Source: Frigididesulfovibrio sp031553235 (lineage in GTDB: Bacteria > Desulfobacterota > Desulfovibrionia > Desulfovibrionales > Desulfovibrionaceae). Taken from it: 46,488 nucleotides of DNA. The stretch is taken from NCBI GenBank assembly GCA_031553235.1, contig JAVBLS010000040.1:1-46488 (forward strand), in the 5' to 3' direction. Shown here piece after piece: positions 23,311 to 30,566 of this stretch (position 1 is the first letter of the stretch; every line of letters begins with the position of its first letter). The position numbers were made by a program, and so were the translations under genes. Below the pieces are notes generated by a model. It ran no database searches, was not told the DNA's origin, and was given only the letters and a program-made list of their open reading frames with translations.

Positions 23311-23515
23311 AAGCGCCCGCAAGGGCTTCATAGGGAATCTCGTGCAAAGCGAGAGCGGACCCGCCGCCGTAAACCAGATATATCTTCTTTTCCTTGTGCG
23401 CCACTGGGTTTTCTTGGGAAGGCCGAAAAGAAGCTGGGCAGCCGGAAGACCTGCTTTATGATTCGTCTGTGAGGACGAGCCGCCGGCAACGGGGCCTTTG
23501 CCGCGCGGTTCTTTC
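23311..23515 (+). ncRNA. Cobalamin riboswitch upstream of nrdD
   Basis: The leader contains the conserved B12-riboswitch blocks in order. They are AAGCGCCCGCAAGGGCTTCA, then TAGGGAATCTCGTGCAAAGC, GAGCGGACCCGCCGCCGTAA, then the B12-box region GCGCCACTGGGTTTTCTTGG, GGAAGGCCGAAAAGAAGC and GCCGGAAGACCTGC. A P13-like hairpin (CGTC/GACG) follows and can make the kissing interaction. A terminator hairpin lies downstream, so control is probably by transcription termination when adenosylcobalamin is present. The exact 3' boundary is uncertain. Confidence 0.92.
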
Positions 23516-23532
23516 GGGGATAAATACGTTTC

Positions 23533-23559
23533 CTCCGCCCTCCCGGGGCGGAGTTTTTT
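23533..23559 (+). terminator. Riboswitch-controlled intrinsic terminator before nrdD
   Basis: CTCCGCCC and GGGCGGAG form an 8-bp stem with a 5-nt loop, followed by six T residues. It lies between the cobalamin riboswitch and the nrdD ribosome binding site (AGGAG at 23589), the position expected for an expression platform. Confidence 0.88.
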
Positions 23560-23598
23560 ATTCCCTTTCCGCCATGCCCCCAAATTTCAGGAGCCCGT

Positions 23599-25689
23599 AT
23601 GTATTTTGCCGCCATCAAAAAGCGAGACGGCCGCGTTGTGGAGTTTGACGCCGCAAAAATCACCGCCGCCCTGCTCAAAGCCGGAAAAGCCACCGGAGAG
23701 TTTGAAGAACGCGAGGCGCGCCGCCTGACCATGCAGGTGCTTTCCCTGGCCGCGGCCGTGCACCTGCCGGAGACGCCCGATGTGGAAAGCGTTCAGGACG
23801 TGGTCGAACAGGTGCTGCTCGATTCTTCTTTCCGGGCCACGGCCAAGGCCTACATCCTGTATCGGGAGCAACGCGCCCAACTGCGCCGGATCAAAACCAA
23901 GGCCAATGTCGACCTCATGGAAGGCTATCTGAACAAGATGGACTGGCGGGTGCGCGAAAACAGCAACATGGGCTTTTCCCTGCAGGGTCTGAACAACCAC
24001 ATCGCCTCCGACATCACCTCCGAATACTGGCTGAACCGCATTTACACCCCGGCCATCCGCGAGGCCCACAGCGAAGGCGATTTTCACATCCACGATCTCA
24101 ACCTGCTCTCGGTCTATTGCGTGGGCTGGGATCTCGCCGACCTGCTGCGCCAGGGCTTCAAGGGCATTGCCGGCAACGTGGAAAGCGCCCCGCCCAAACA
24201 TCTGCGCACCGCGCTCGGCCAACTGGTCAACTTCTTCTACACCCTGCAGGGCGAGGCGGCAGGCGCCCAGGCCGTCTCGAGCTTCGACACCTATCTGGCC
24301 CCGTTCATTCGCTGCGATGGGCTGAGCTTCAAAGAAGTGAAGCAGGCCTTGCAGGAGTTTGTCTTCAACATCAACATCCCCACCCGGGTGGGCTTTCAGA
24401 CCCCCTTCACCAACATCACCCTGGACATGGACGTGCCGGCCATGCTGCGCGACACGCCGGCAATCGTCGGCGGCGAAGATCAAGAGGCGGTCTACGGCGA
24501 CTTTCAGGCCGAAATGGACATCCTGAACCAGGCCTTTGCCGAAGTGATGATGGAGGGCGACAACAAAGGCCGGGTCTTCACCTTTCCCATCCCCACCTAC
24601 AACATCACCAAAGACTTTGACTGGCAGAGCGAACGCTTCGAGGCGGTCTGGAAAATGGCCGGGCGCTACGGCATTCCCTATTTCTCCAACTTCGTCAATT
24701 CCGACATGTCGCCGGACGATGCCCGCTCCATGTGCTGCCGGCTGCGCCTGGACAACCGCGAGCTGCGCAAGCGCGGCGGCGGCCTGTTCGGGGCCAACCC
24801 CCTGACCGGCTCCATCGGCGTGGTGACCGTCAACCTGCCCCGCTTGGGCCTGCAGGCGGAAAGCGAGCAGGATTTCTTCAGCCGCCTGGACAGGCTCATG
24901 GAACTGGCCAAGGACAGCCTGAACACCAAGCGCAAAGAGCTGGAGCGCTTCACCGACGGCGGGCTGTACCCCTACACCACCTTCTACCTGCGCGACGTCA
25001 AGGCCCGGACCGGCAGCTATTGGACCAACCATTTTTCCACCATCGGCCTGGTGGGCATGAACGAGGCCTGCCTGAACCTGCTGCATTGCGGCATCAACAC
25101 GGATGAAGGCCAGGCCTTTGCCCTGCGCGCGCTCACCCGCATGCGCGAAAAACTGGAGGCCTTCCAGGGGGAAACCGGGCACTTCTTCAACCTCGAAGCC
25201 ACCCCGGCCGAAGGCACCTCCTACCGTCTGGCCCTGCTGGACAAAAAGCGCTTCCCGGAAATGGTCTTCGCCAACGGCAACGCCGCCGGGAGCGCGCCTT
25301 ACTACACCAACTCCACGCACCTGCCCGTCGGTTTTTCCACAGACATCTTCGATGTCCTGGATCTGCAGGACAACCTGCAGTCCGGCTACACCGGCGGCAC
25401 CGTGCTGCACGGCTTTCTCGGCGAAGAGGTTGCAAGCACCGGCGCGGTGCGCAACCTGGTGCGAGCCATCACCAGCCAATACAAACTGCCCTACTTCACC
25501 CTGACCCCGACCTTCAGCATCTGCGCCGAACACGGCTACCTCAAGGGCGAACAGCCGCTCTGCCCGACCTGCGAGGCGGCCACGGAAGTCTATTCCAGAG
25601 TCGTGGGCTATCTGCGGCCGGTAAACCGCTGGAACGACGGCAAGCAGGCGGAGTATGCAGACCGCACTCCCTATCGGGTGGCCGGCTGA
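23599..25689 (+). CDS. nrdD: Anaerobic (class III) ribonucleoside-triphosphate reductase
   Basis: The 696-residue glycyl-radical enzyme reduces ribonucleotides to deoxyribonucleotides without oxygen. An N-terminal ATP-cone (about residues 1-90: KKRDGRVVEFDAAKI, LYREQRAQLR) gives allosteric control. The catalytic barrel includes EGDFHIHDLN and the active-site cysteine pair of RSMCCRLRLDN. The C-terminal zinc site is formed by SICAEHGY and LCPTCEAA. The radical loop RVVGYLRPVNRWNDGKQAEY carries the radical glycine (VGY). Regulation by the upstream cobalamin riboswitch suggests that the cell also has a B12-dependent reductase and makes this one when B12 is scarce. It is followed by its activase gene. 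Confidence 0.96.
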   Translation: MYFAAIKKRDGRVVEFDAAKITAALLKAGKATGEFEEREARRLTMQVLSLAAAVHLPETPDVESVQDVVEQVLLDSSFRATAKAYILYREQRAQLRRIKTKANVDLMEGYLNKMDWRVRENSNMGFSLQGLNNHIASDITSEYWLNRIYTPAIREAHSEGDFHIHDLNLLSVYCVGWDLADLLRQGFKGIAGNVESAPPKHLRTALGQLVNFFYTLQGEAAGAQAVSSFDTYLAPFIRCDGLSFKEVKQALQEFVFNINIPTRVGFQTPFTNITLDMDVPAMLRDTPAIVGGEDQEAVYGDFQAEMDILNQAFAEVMMEGDNKGRVFTFPIPTYNITKDFDWQSERFEAVWKMAGRYGIPYFSNFVNSDMSPDDARSMCCRLRLDNRELRKRGGGLFGANPLTGSIGVVTVNLPRLGLQAESEQDFFSRLDRLMELAKDSLNTKRKELERFTDGGLYPYTTFYLRDVKARTGSYWTNHFSTIGLVGMNEACLNLLHCGINTDEGQAFALRALTRMREKLEAFQGETGHFFNLEATPAEGTSYRLALLDKKRFPEMVFANGNAAGSAPYYTNSTHLPVGFSTDIFDVLDLQDNLQSGYTGGTVLHGFLGEEVASTGAVRNLVRAITSQYKLPYFTLTPTFSICAEHGYLKGEQPLCPTCEAATEVYSRVVGYLRPVNRWNDGKQAEYADRTPYRVAG

Positions 25690-25710
25690 GCAACCCGGTC
25701 ATCAAACCGA

Positions 25711-25738
25711 GGCGGCCCCGGAACACTCCGGGGCCGCC
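25711..25738. terminator. 12-bp perfect GC hairpin between nrdD and nrdG
   Basis: GGCGGCCCCGGA and TCCGGGGCCGCC form a perfect stem with an ACAC loop. No T-run follows, so it more likely attenuates or protects the nrdD mRNA end than fully terminates; nrdG starts 15 nt later. Confidence 0.6.
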
Positions 25739-25752
25739 GTTCAGGAACAGGC

Positions 25753-26442
25753 ATGCGCATAGGCGGTCTGCAAAAAACAACCCTGCTGGACTTTCCCGGC
25801 AAGGTCGGCGCCGTGGTCTTCACCCGGGGGTGCAACTTTCTCTGCCCCTATTGCCATAACCCCGATCTGGTCTTCGCCACGCGGGAACCCCTTGTCCCGG
25901 CCGAGGTCATGGCCTTTTTGGCCCGGCGCAGGAAGGTCCTTGAGGGCGTGGTCGTATCGGGCGGCGAGCCGACCCTGCAGGACGATTTGCCGGACTTTTG
26001 CGCCGAACTCAAAAGCCTTGGCTATGCGCTCAAGCTGGACACCAACGGCAGCCGGCCAAAAGTCCTGCAAGGCCTGCTGGAGAAAGGGCTGCTTGATTAT
26101 GTGGCCATGGACGTCAAAGCCCTGCCAAGCGCTTACCCGCGCAGCATCTCGCCCCAAAACCCGGGCGGCGCCGTGGCCGAGAGCATGGAGCTGTTGCGGC
26201 AAAGCGGGGTGGAGCACGAGTTTCGCATTCCCTGCGCGGCCCCTTTCATCACCCCAAAAACATTTCAAAAAATTCTGGAAGCCTCGGGAAACAAGGCGCA
26301 GATCTTCCTGCAGACCATACGCCTGGAACAGGTGCTGGACCCGGAATTTTTTGTCTCAGAAGGCCGCGCCCTGCGGCAGGACGAAGTGGAGCGCCTGCGG
26401 CGGCGGGCCGAACGGGCCGGGAGGACTTGCTTCATTCGCTGA
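25753..26442 (+). CDS. nrdG: Anaerobic ribonucleotide reductase activating protein (radical SAM)
   Basis: The 229-residue radical-SAM protein should generate the glycyl radical on NrdD. The [4Fe-4S] motif is RGCNFLCPYCHN (C-x3-C-x2-C), preceded by TTLLDFPGKVGAVVFT. The SAM-binding GGEPTLQ motif lies in VVVSGGEPTLQDD and is followed by KLDTNGSRPKVL. It is longer than E. coli NrdG (154) and belongs to the ~230-residue type common in anaerobes, sometimes annotated as a pyruvate-formate-lyase-activase relative. The position immediately after nrdD decides the function. An AGGA ribosome binding site lies upstream. Confidence 0.9.
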   Translation: MRIGGLQKTTLLDFPGKVGAVVFTRGCNFLCPYCHNPDLVFATREPLVPAEVMAFLARRRKVLEGVVVSGGEPTLQDDLPDFCAELKSLGYALKLDTNGSRPKVLQGLLEKGLLDYVAMDVKALPSAYPRSISPQNPGGAVAESMELLRQSGVEHEFRIPCAAPFITPKTFQKILEASGNKAQIFLQTIRLEQVLDPEFFVSEGRALRQDEVERLRRRAERAGRTCFIR

Positions 26443-26681
26443 CCGAGGGCGGATCGGCCCCCGCGGGCCGAAGACGTTCCGGTCCGCGACCGGTCGGTGC
26501 CCTCCGGGCGGGGCGGGGGTCGGTTCGCGGCGGTGCCGGCTCATCCTCCCCCCAAGCACCCACAAGCCAGTGCGGTGCCGAGCCGGGGACCGCGCTCCCC
26601 GGCGGCTCGCGGTCCAGGCAGAACGTTCCGGCGCGACGGCGAGTGCCCCCACAGGATGTGGGGCCGAGCGGTATATTTCTC
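26443..26681. other. GC-rich stretch without a gene, two strong hairpins
   Basis: No credible reading frame is present between nrdG and the ferredoxin promoter. GGACCGCG and CGCGGTCC (26587-26615) form one hairpin, and CCCCACA/TGTGGGG (26647-26663) another with a 3-nt loop. Neither is followed by a T-run. The stretch could be the nrdG 3' untranslated region or a small RNA; nothing identifies it. Confidence 0.4.
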
Positions 26682-26710
26682 TTGACAGCCGACAGGGCGG
26701 CAGCTATCCC
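26682..26710 (+). promoter_or_regulatory. Candidate sigma-70-type promoter of the ferredoxin gene
   Basis: A perfect TTGACA lies at 26682-26687, followed after 17 nt by TATCCC at 26705-26710. The predicted leader of about 80 nt contains a UUCG-capped hairpin (AACCGC TTCG GCGGTT) before the ferredoxin ribosome binding site. Confidence 0.55.
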
Positions 26711-26794
26711 AGACAAAAGGAACCGCTTCGGCGGTTTCATAATTGCTTGAAAAAACAAATGGGTATATGAAACCCCAAACCAGCGGAGGATAAA

Positions 26795-26983
26795 ATGGCC
26801 TGGAATGTGACCGTTGATCACGACAAATGTACCGGCGACGGCGAATGCGTGGACGTGTGCCCCGTGGAAGTATACGAACTGCAGGACGGCAAAGCCGTTC
26901 CCGTGAACGCCGAAGAATGCCTCGGCTGCGAATCCTGCGTGGAAGTGTGCGAATCCGGCGCCATAACCGTGGAAGAAGCCTAA
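26795..26983 (+). CDS. Ferredoxin with Asp ligand in the first cluster site (ferredoxin III type)
   Basis: The 62-residue soluble electron carrier has two cluster motifs. The first reads CTGDGECVDVCP: the second cysteine of the usual C-x2-C-x2-C is replaced by aspartate, as in Desulfovibrio africanus ferredoxin III, whose [3Fe-4S] cluster converts to [4Fe-4S] or takes up another metal. After removal of the initiator Met the ligands fall at Cys11, Asp14 and Cys17, the same numbering as in that protein. The second site, CLGCESCVEVC, has all four cysteines of a normal [4Fe-4S] cluster. GGAGG precedes the ATG. It appears monocistronic and strongly expressed. Confidence 0.93.
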   Translation: MAWNVTVDHDKCTGDGECVDVCPVEVYELQDGKAVPVNAEECLGCESCVEVCESGAITVEEA

Positions 26984-27000
26984 GCCTTTTTGCCTGACCC

Positions 27001-27041
27001 GCAAGGCCGCCGCCACCCATTCAGGGCGCCGGCGGCCTTGC
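27001..27041. terminator. Hairpin after the ferredoxin gene
   Basis: GCAAGGCCGCCG pairs perfectly with CGGCGGCCTTGC around a 17-nt loop, starting 17 nt after the ferredoxin stop. No T-run follows on the plus strand, so it may end or protect the transcript rather than act as a classical intrinsic terminator. Confidence 0.55.
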
Positions 27042-27082
27042 CGTATGGACGGCCCGTTGCCGTCGTCTTGCCAAGGAACACC

Positions 27083-27760
27083 ATGAGCGCTGTTGTACCC
27101 GATCTGTCCGAATTTTTTTCCCGCTATGAGGCCCAACGGGCCGAGGCCGACGCCCTGTTCGCGGCCGTGCGCGGCCGGCACTCCGACCTGGTGGTCTGCC
27201 GCGAAGGCTGCAGCAGTTGCTGCCACGCCCTGTTCGACCTCACCCTGGTCGAAGCCCTGTACCTGAACCGCGCCTTTTTGCGCCGCTTTACCGGCGCCGA
27301 GCGCTTTGGCCTGATCGACCGCGCCGCCGGGACGGACCGGCAAATCGCCAAGATCAAGCGCAAGGTTTTCAAGGAATCCCAGGCGGGCAAGGACAGCAAC
27401 GAAATTTTGAGCGAGGTGGCGGCCGTGTCCGTGCGCTGCCCCCTGCTCGGCGACGACGAGCGCTGCCTGATGTACGAAGACCGGCCGATCACCTGCCGGC
27501 TCTATGGCGTGCCCACGGCCATCGGCGGCAAGGCCCACACCTGCGGCATGACCGGCTTCAAGGCGGGCGAGCCCTACCCCACCGTGGCCCTGGACAAGGT
27601 CCAGGCCAGGCTGGTCGCCTTGAGCGAAGAACTGGCCGCGACCCTGCACTCGGCCTATTCTCAGCTCGCCTCCATGTACGTGCCCGTGTCCACGGCCCTG
27701 ATCACCGAATTCGACGCCGAATACCTGGGCGTGAACGGCCTGCGCCGTAAGGAGGACTGA
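27083..27760 (+). CDS. YkgJ-family cysteine cluster protein
   Basis: The 225-residue protein has the cysteine layout of the YkgJ/CxxCxxCC family: CREGCSSCCHALFDLT near residue 40, then RCPLL, RCLMY, ITCRLYG and HTCGM. Such clusters are thought to bind zinc or iron-sulfur centres; the biochemical role is unknown. The start MSAVVPDLSE has AAGGA upstream. It is the first gene of a three-gene unit: the next gene begins at the last base of its TGA stop, so translation is coupled. Confidence 0.85.
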   Translation: MSAVVPDLSEFFSRYEAQRAEADALFAAVRGRHSDLVVCREGCSSCCHALFDLTLVEALYLNRAFLRRFTGAERFGLIDRAAGTDRQIAKIKRKVFKESQAGKDSNEILSEVAAVSVRCPLLGDDERCLMYEDRPITCRLYGVPTAIGGKAHTCGMTGFKAGEPYPTVALDKVQARLVALSEELAATLHSAYSQLASMYVPVSTALITEFDAEYLGVNGLRRKED

Positions 27761-28137
27761 TGTCCCTGCCGTCCCGTTTTCTGGAAGACAAGGGGCCGCG
27801 CAGCTTCAGCCCCGAAGAGGAGGAACAGAAGCGCCTGTTCTACGAGCGCATGTCCCCTCGGCGGAAAAAGTTCATCGACCGCATCGGCTACGATGTCTGG
27901 GATCCCTTTGCCGCCCCCAAAGACCCCATGGACATCCGCACCGACGTCACCCGGCGCACCACCCAGCAACTGGTGCGCGAGTTTCTGCAAACCCACGGCA
28001 AAGACAAAGGCAACGACTACTCGCGCGGCGTTCTGGAATGCGCCCTCGGGCTGGTCAACAAAGAAGAGAAATACCTTGGCGTCCTCGATTTCTGCATCTG
28101 GTACGCCGCGCTTCTGGAAAAGGAAAAGGCTCAATGA
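27760..28137 (+). CDS. Conserved-looking hypothetical protein, middle gene of the YkgJ-TPR unit
   Basis: The 125-residue soluble, charged protein has no signal peptide or membrane segment. A notable stretch is ERMSPRRKKFIDRIGYDVWD, rich in basic and aromatic residues, which could contact a partner or nucleic acid. The C-terminal half looks helical. I do not recognise the family. Its ATG shares one base with the YkgJ stop (TGATG) and its stop shares four bases with the next start (ATGA), so the three genes are almost certainly translated as a unit. Confidence 0.78.
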   Translation: MSLPSRFLEDKGPRSFSPEEEEQKRLFYERMSPRRKKFIDRIGYDVWDPFAAPKDPMDIRTDVTRRTTQQLVREFLQTHGKDKGNDYSRGVLECALGLVNKEEKYLGVLDFCIWYAALLEKEKAQ

Positions 28138-28760
28138 AAGAACAGTACCAGGATCTCGACGAGTACATTGCCGACCTGCGCGCCACCATCGACAAATCCC
28201 CCGACTGCGCCAACCATCTCTACAACCTGGGCGTGGCCCTGCTCTCCAAACGTGACTTTGCCGGGGCCGAACGGGCCTTTCTCGACGCCGTGGACAAAAG
28301 CCCCCGCCTGGCCGAAGCCTATGTCCAGCTCGGCGGCATCTGCCTGCAGCGCGGCGACCTCGACGGCTGTCTGAACTACAACAAAGAAGCCGCCGAATGC
28401 CGGCCCCGCTTCGCCGTGGCCTGGGGCAACATCGGCTACGTGCACCTGCAGCGCGGCGAAGCCCTTGAAGCCGCCGCCGCCCTGGACAAAGCCGTCAAAT
28501 GGGACCCCGAGTTCATCCAGGCCATCTGCTCCCTGGCCGCCGCCCGCTACATGCTCGGCAACCTCGATGAAAGCATCGCCCTCAGCGAACGCGCCGTCAA
28601 ACTCCAGCCCTCCTTCGGACCGGCCCACAACAACCTCGCCCTGGCCTGGCTCGAAAAAGGCGACGTCGCCAGAGCACGGCACCACGCCAAACTGGCCGAA
28701 GAAAACGGCTTCGAGCTCAGCCCCAAATTCAAACAAGAACTCGCCGCCGCCGGCAAGTGA
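28134..28760 (+). CDS. Tetratricopeptide repeat protein
   Basis: The 208-residue protein consists of about five TPR units from residue 22 onwards. Typical positions are seen in NHLYNLGVALLSKRDFAGAE, AYVQLGGICLQRGDLDG, AWGNIGYVHLQRGEALEAA, AARYMLGNLDESIALSERA and AHNNLALAWLEKGDVARAR. There is no signal peptide, so it should act in the cytoplasm as a docking scaffold. It overlaps the preceding gene by four bases (ATGA). Because it is coupled to the YkgJ-like and unknown proteins, it probably assembles with one of them; that is inference. Confidence 0.88.
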   Translation: MKEQYQDLDEYIADLRATIDKSPDCANHLYNLGVALLSKRDFAGAERAFLDAVDKSPRLAEAYVQLGGICLQRGDLDGCLNYNKEAAECRPRFAVAWGNIGYVHLQRGEALEAAAALDKAVKWDPEFIQAICSLAAARYMLGNLDESIALSERAVKLQPSFGPAHNNLALAWLEKGDVARARHHAKLAEENGFELSPKFKQELAAAGK

Positions 28761-28762
28761 CG

Positions 28763-28918
28763 ATGTGGGGGCGCCACCCCCACACCCCCGGCGGGAGAGC
28801 GACTCCCCGACATCCCCAAATGACAGAACCCCCGTGCGCTGCACGGGGGTTCTGTCATTTGGGGAAGCCCGAGGGGAATGATTCCCCCCGGTGGGGTTTG
28901 GGGCGAAACCCCAAGCGC
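28763..28918. repeat. ~155-bp foldback element with 24-bp perfect central arms
   Basis: CCCCAAATGACAGAACCCCC and the next four bases (28814-28837) are repeated perfectly inverted at 28841-28864 around a GCT loop. Imperfect inverted similarity continues outwards to both genes: G-runs and C-runs with the same spacing occur on each side, for example ACCCCCGGCGGGAG and the inverse of CCCCCCGGTGGGGT. It fills the whole gap between the converging TPR and aminopeptidase genes and can serve as terminator for both. Confidence 0.8.
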
Positions 28919-30442
28919 TTACTTCAGCGCGCGGGCGAGGGAGCAGAAGATGCGCACGCCGGTGCCGGTGCCGCCGGGCACGGGCGAGAGGGGTGTGGCT
29001 TTGGAGACGTAGCCTGGTCCGGCGATATCGAGATGCACCCAGCGGGTCTGTTCTTCGATGAAGCGGTTGAGGAACAGGGCGGCGTTGAGGGCGCCGCCTT
29101 CACGCGGCCCGACGTTGGCAAAATCGGCGGTGTCGCTCTTGAGCAGATCGTCGTATTCTTTCCACAGGGGCAGGGGCCAGTAGAGTTCGCCCGTGGCGTC
29201 GGCGGCGTCGAGGACCAGGGCGCGCAATTGGCGGTCGCGGGTAAAGACGCCGGCGCCGAGGTCGCCGAGGGCGACGACGCAGGCCCCGGTCAGGGTGGCT
29301 ACGTCGACTATGGCTTTGGCTTTGTAATGCTTCTGGGCATAGGCCAGGGCGTCGCAGAGAATCAGCCGGCCTTCGGCGTCGGTGTTGAGAATCTCGACGG
29401 TCTTGCCGGACATGGTGGTGACCACGTCGCCGGGCCGGCCGGCGTTGCCGCCGGGCATGTTCTCGCAAGAGGGAATCAGGCCGATGACCCGAGGGAAGGC
29501 CTCTTTGTCGGGCATCCGGCCGAGGGCGGCGAAAAAGCCGAGAACAGCGGCCGCTCCGCCCATGTCTCCTTTCATCTCGTGCATTTTCAGGGGCGGTTTG
29601 AGGGAAATGCCGCCGGTGTCAAAGGTAATGCCTTTACCCACGAGAATCAGCGGCTCATCGTGCTCGGCCCCGGCCGGGCAATATTCCAGTTCGATGAAAC
29701 GCGGTTCGCGGCGCGCCCCCTGGCCGACAAAGAGAAAGGCGCCCATGCCCAGGGCCTCGATGGCTTCAAGGCCGCGCACGGTCAGTTTGTAGCCGTGGCG
29801 CAGGGCCAGGGCGTCGGCCTCTTCGGCCAGGCGTTCGGGGGTGATCACGTTGGCCGGGCCGTTAACCAGGCCGCGTGCCAGAAGCACCCCGGCGGCCTCG
29901 GCTTCGGCCTGGCGCGCTGCCCGCAGCAGGTCGTCGTCCAGGCGCTTGGCCGTGGTCAGCAGGGTCAGCCGGCGCGGATCAGGGGCCAGGGCCGGGTCGG
30001 GCTTGCCTCGGTATTCCTCGCAACGATAGAGGCCGGCCAGAGCGGCAAAAACCACTTCCTTGAGCAAGGCGGGCAGGGAAAGATCGAAGAATCCGGCCAG
30101 CTCCCGCAGATTCTCTTCGGAGAGCCCAAGGGCGGCAAGGCGCAGGTCGCGGCAGTGCCGCAGGGCTTTGGCGACGGCGGCGCGCAGATCGTTCATCTCG
30201 GGCTTCTCGCCCAGGCCGCAGAGCAGCAGGCGCGGCAGGGGAATGTCCGGGTGGCCGTAGAGCATCACCCGCTCGTCCTTTTTGCCCTGAAAATCTTTGC
30301 GACCCGGGCTGATCTCGCTCCAGGGCGCGGCTTCGGCCAGGGCGGGGGCGACAACGGCGGGCTCTTGTCCCGGCCGCAGAAAGAGCAACGTGCAGTCGGC
30401 CTCCCAGGCGGCGCCCGAAGCCGTTAGAAAAGTGAAGTCCAT
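28919..30442 (-). CDS. pepA: Leucyl aminopeptidase (M17 family)
   Basis: The 507-residue cytoplasmic metallopeptidase removes N-terminal residues from peptides and is usually a hexamer with two metal ions per subunit. The catalytic domain has the metal-binding VGKGITFDTGGISLKP and the M17 signature NTDAEGRLILCDALAYA. MKGDMGGAAAVLGFF lies between them. The N-terminal ~170 residues form the variable macro-like domain. The start MDFTFLTAS is set by AGGAGG upstream. It converges on the TPR operon and is divergent from ktrB. Confidence 0.94.
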   Translation of the reverse strand: MDFTFLTASGAAWEADCTLLFLRPGQEPAVVAPALAEAAPWSEISPGRKDFQGKKDERVMLYGHPDIPLPRLLLCGLGEKPEMNDLRAAVAKALRHCRDLRLAALGLSEENLRELAGFFDLSLPALLKEVVFAALAGLYRCEEYRGKPDPALAPDPRRLTLLTTAKRLDDDLLRAARQAEAEAAGVLLARGLVNGPANVITPERLAEEADALALRHGYKLTVRGLEAIEALGMGAFLFVGQGARREPRFIELEYCPAGAEHDEPLILVGKGITFDTGGISLKPPLKMHEMKGDMGGAAAVLGFFAALGRMPDKEAFPRVIGLIPSCENMPGGNAGRPGDVVTTMSGKTVEILNTDAEGRLILCDALAYAQKHYKAKAIVDVATLTGACVVALGDLGAGVFTRDRQLRALVLDAADATGELYWPLPLWKEYDDLLKSDTADFANVGPREGGALNAALFLNRFIEEQTRWVHLDIAGPGYVSKATPLSPVPGGTGTGVRIFCSLARALK

Positions 30443-30566
30443 ATATGCCTCCTGTTGCCGGCAGCGTAAATCCGGCGTAAAGGGTGTCGAATATCGGGAT
30501 CCTGCTCTACGATAGAACCGTGTCGGAGGCAAGGCCGGAGTCCGTGTTCCGGCCGGGAGGCCTTTC

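Noticed and set aside
23587..25533. 648-codon open frame antisense to nrdD
   Set aside because: Shadow frame; nrdD has all glycyl-radical motifs and a riboswitch in front of it.
26427..26750. Plus-strand open frame between nrdG and ferredoxin
   Set aside because: Ala/Gly/Arg-rich with no ribosome binding site; it covers strong hairpins and the ferredoxin promoter candidate.
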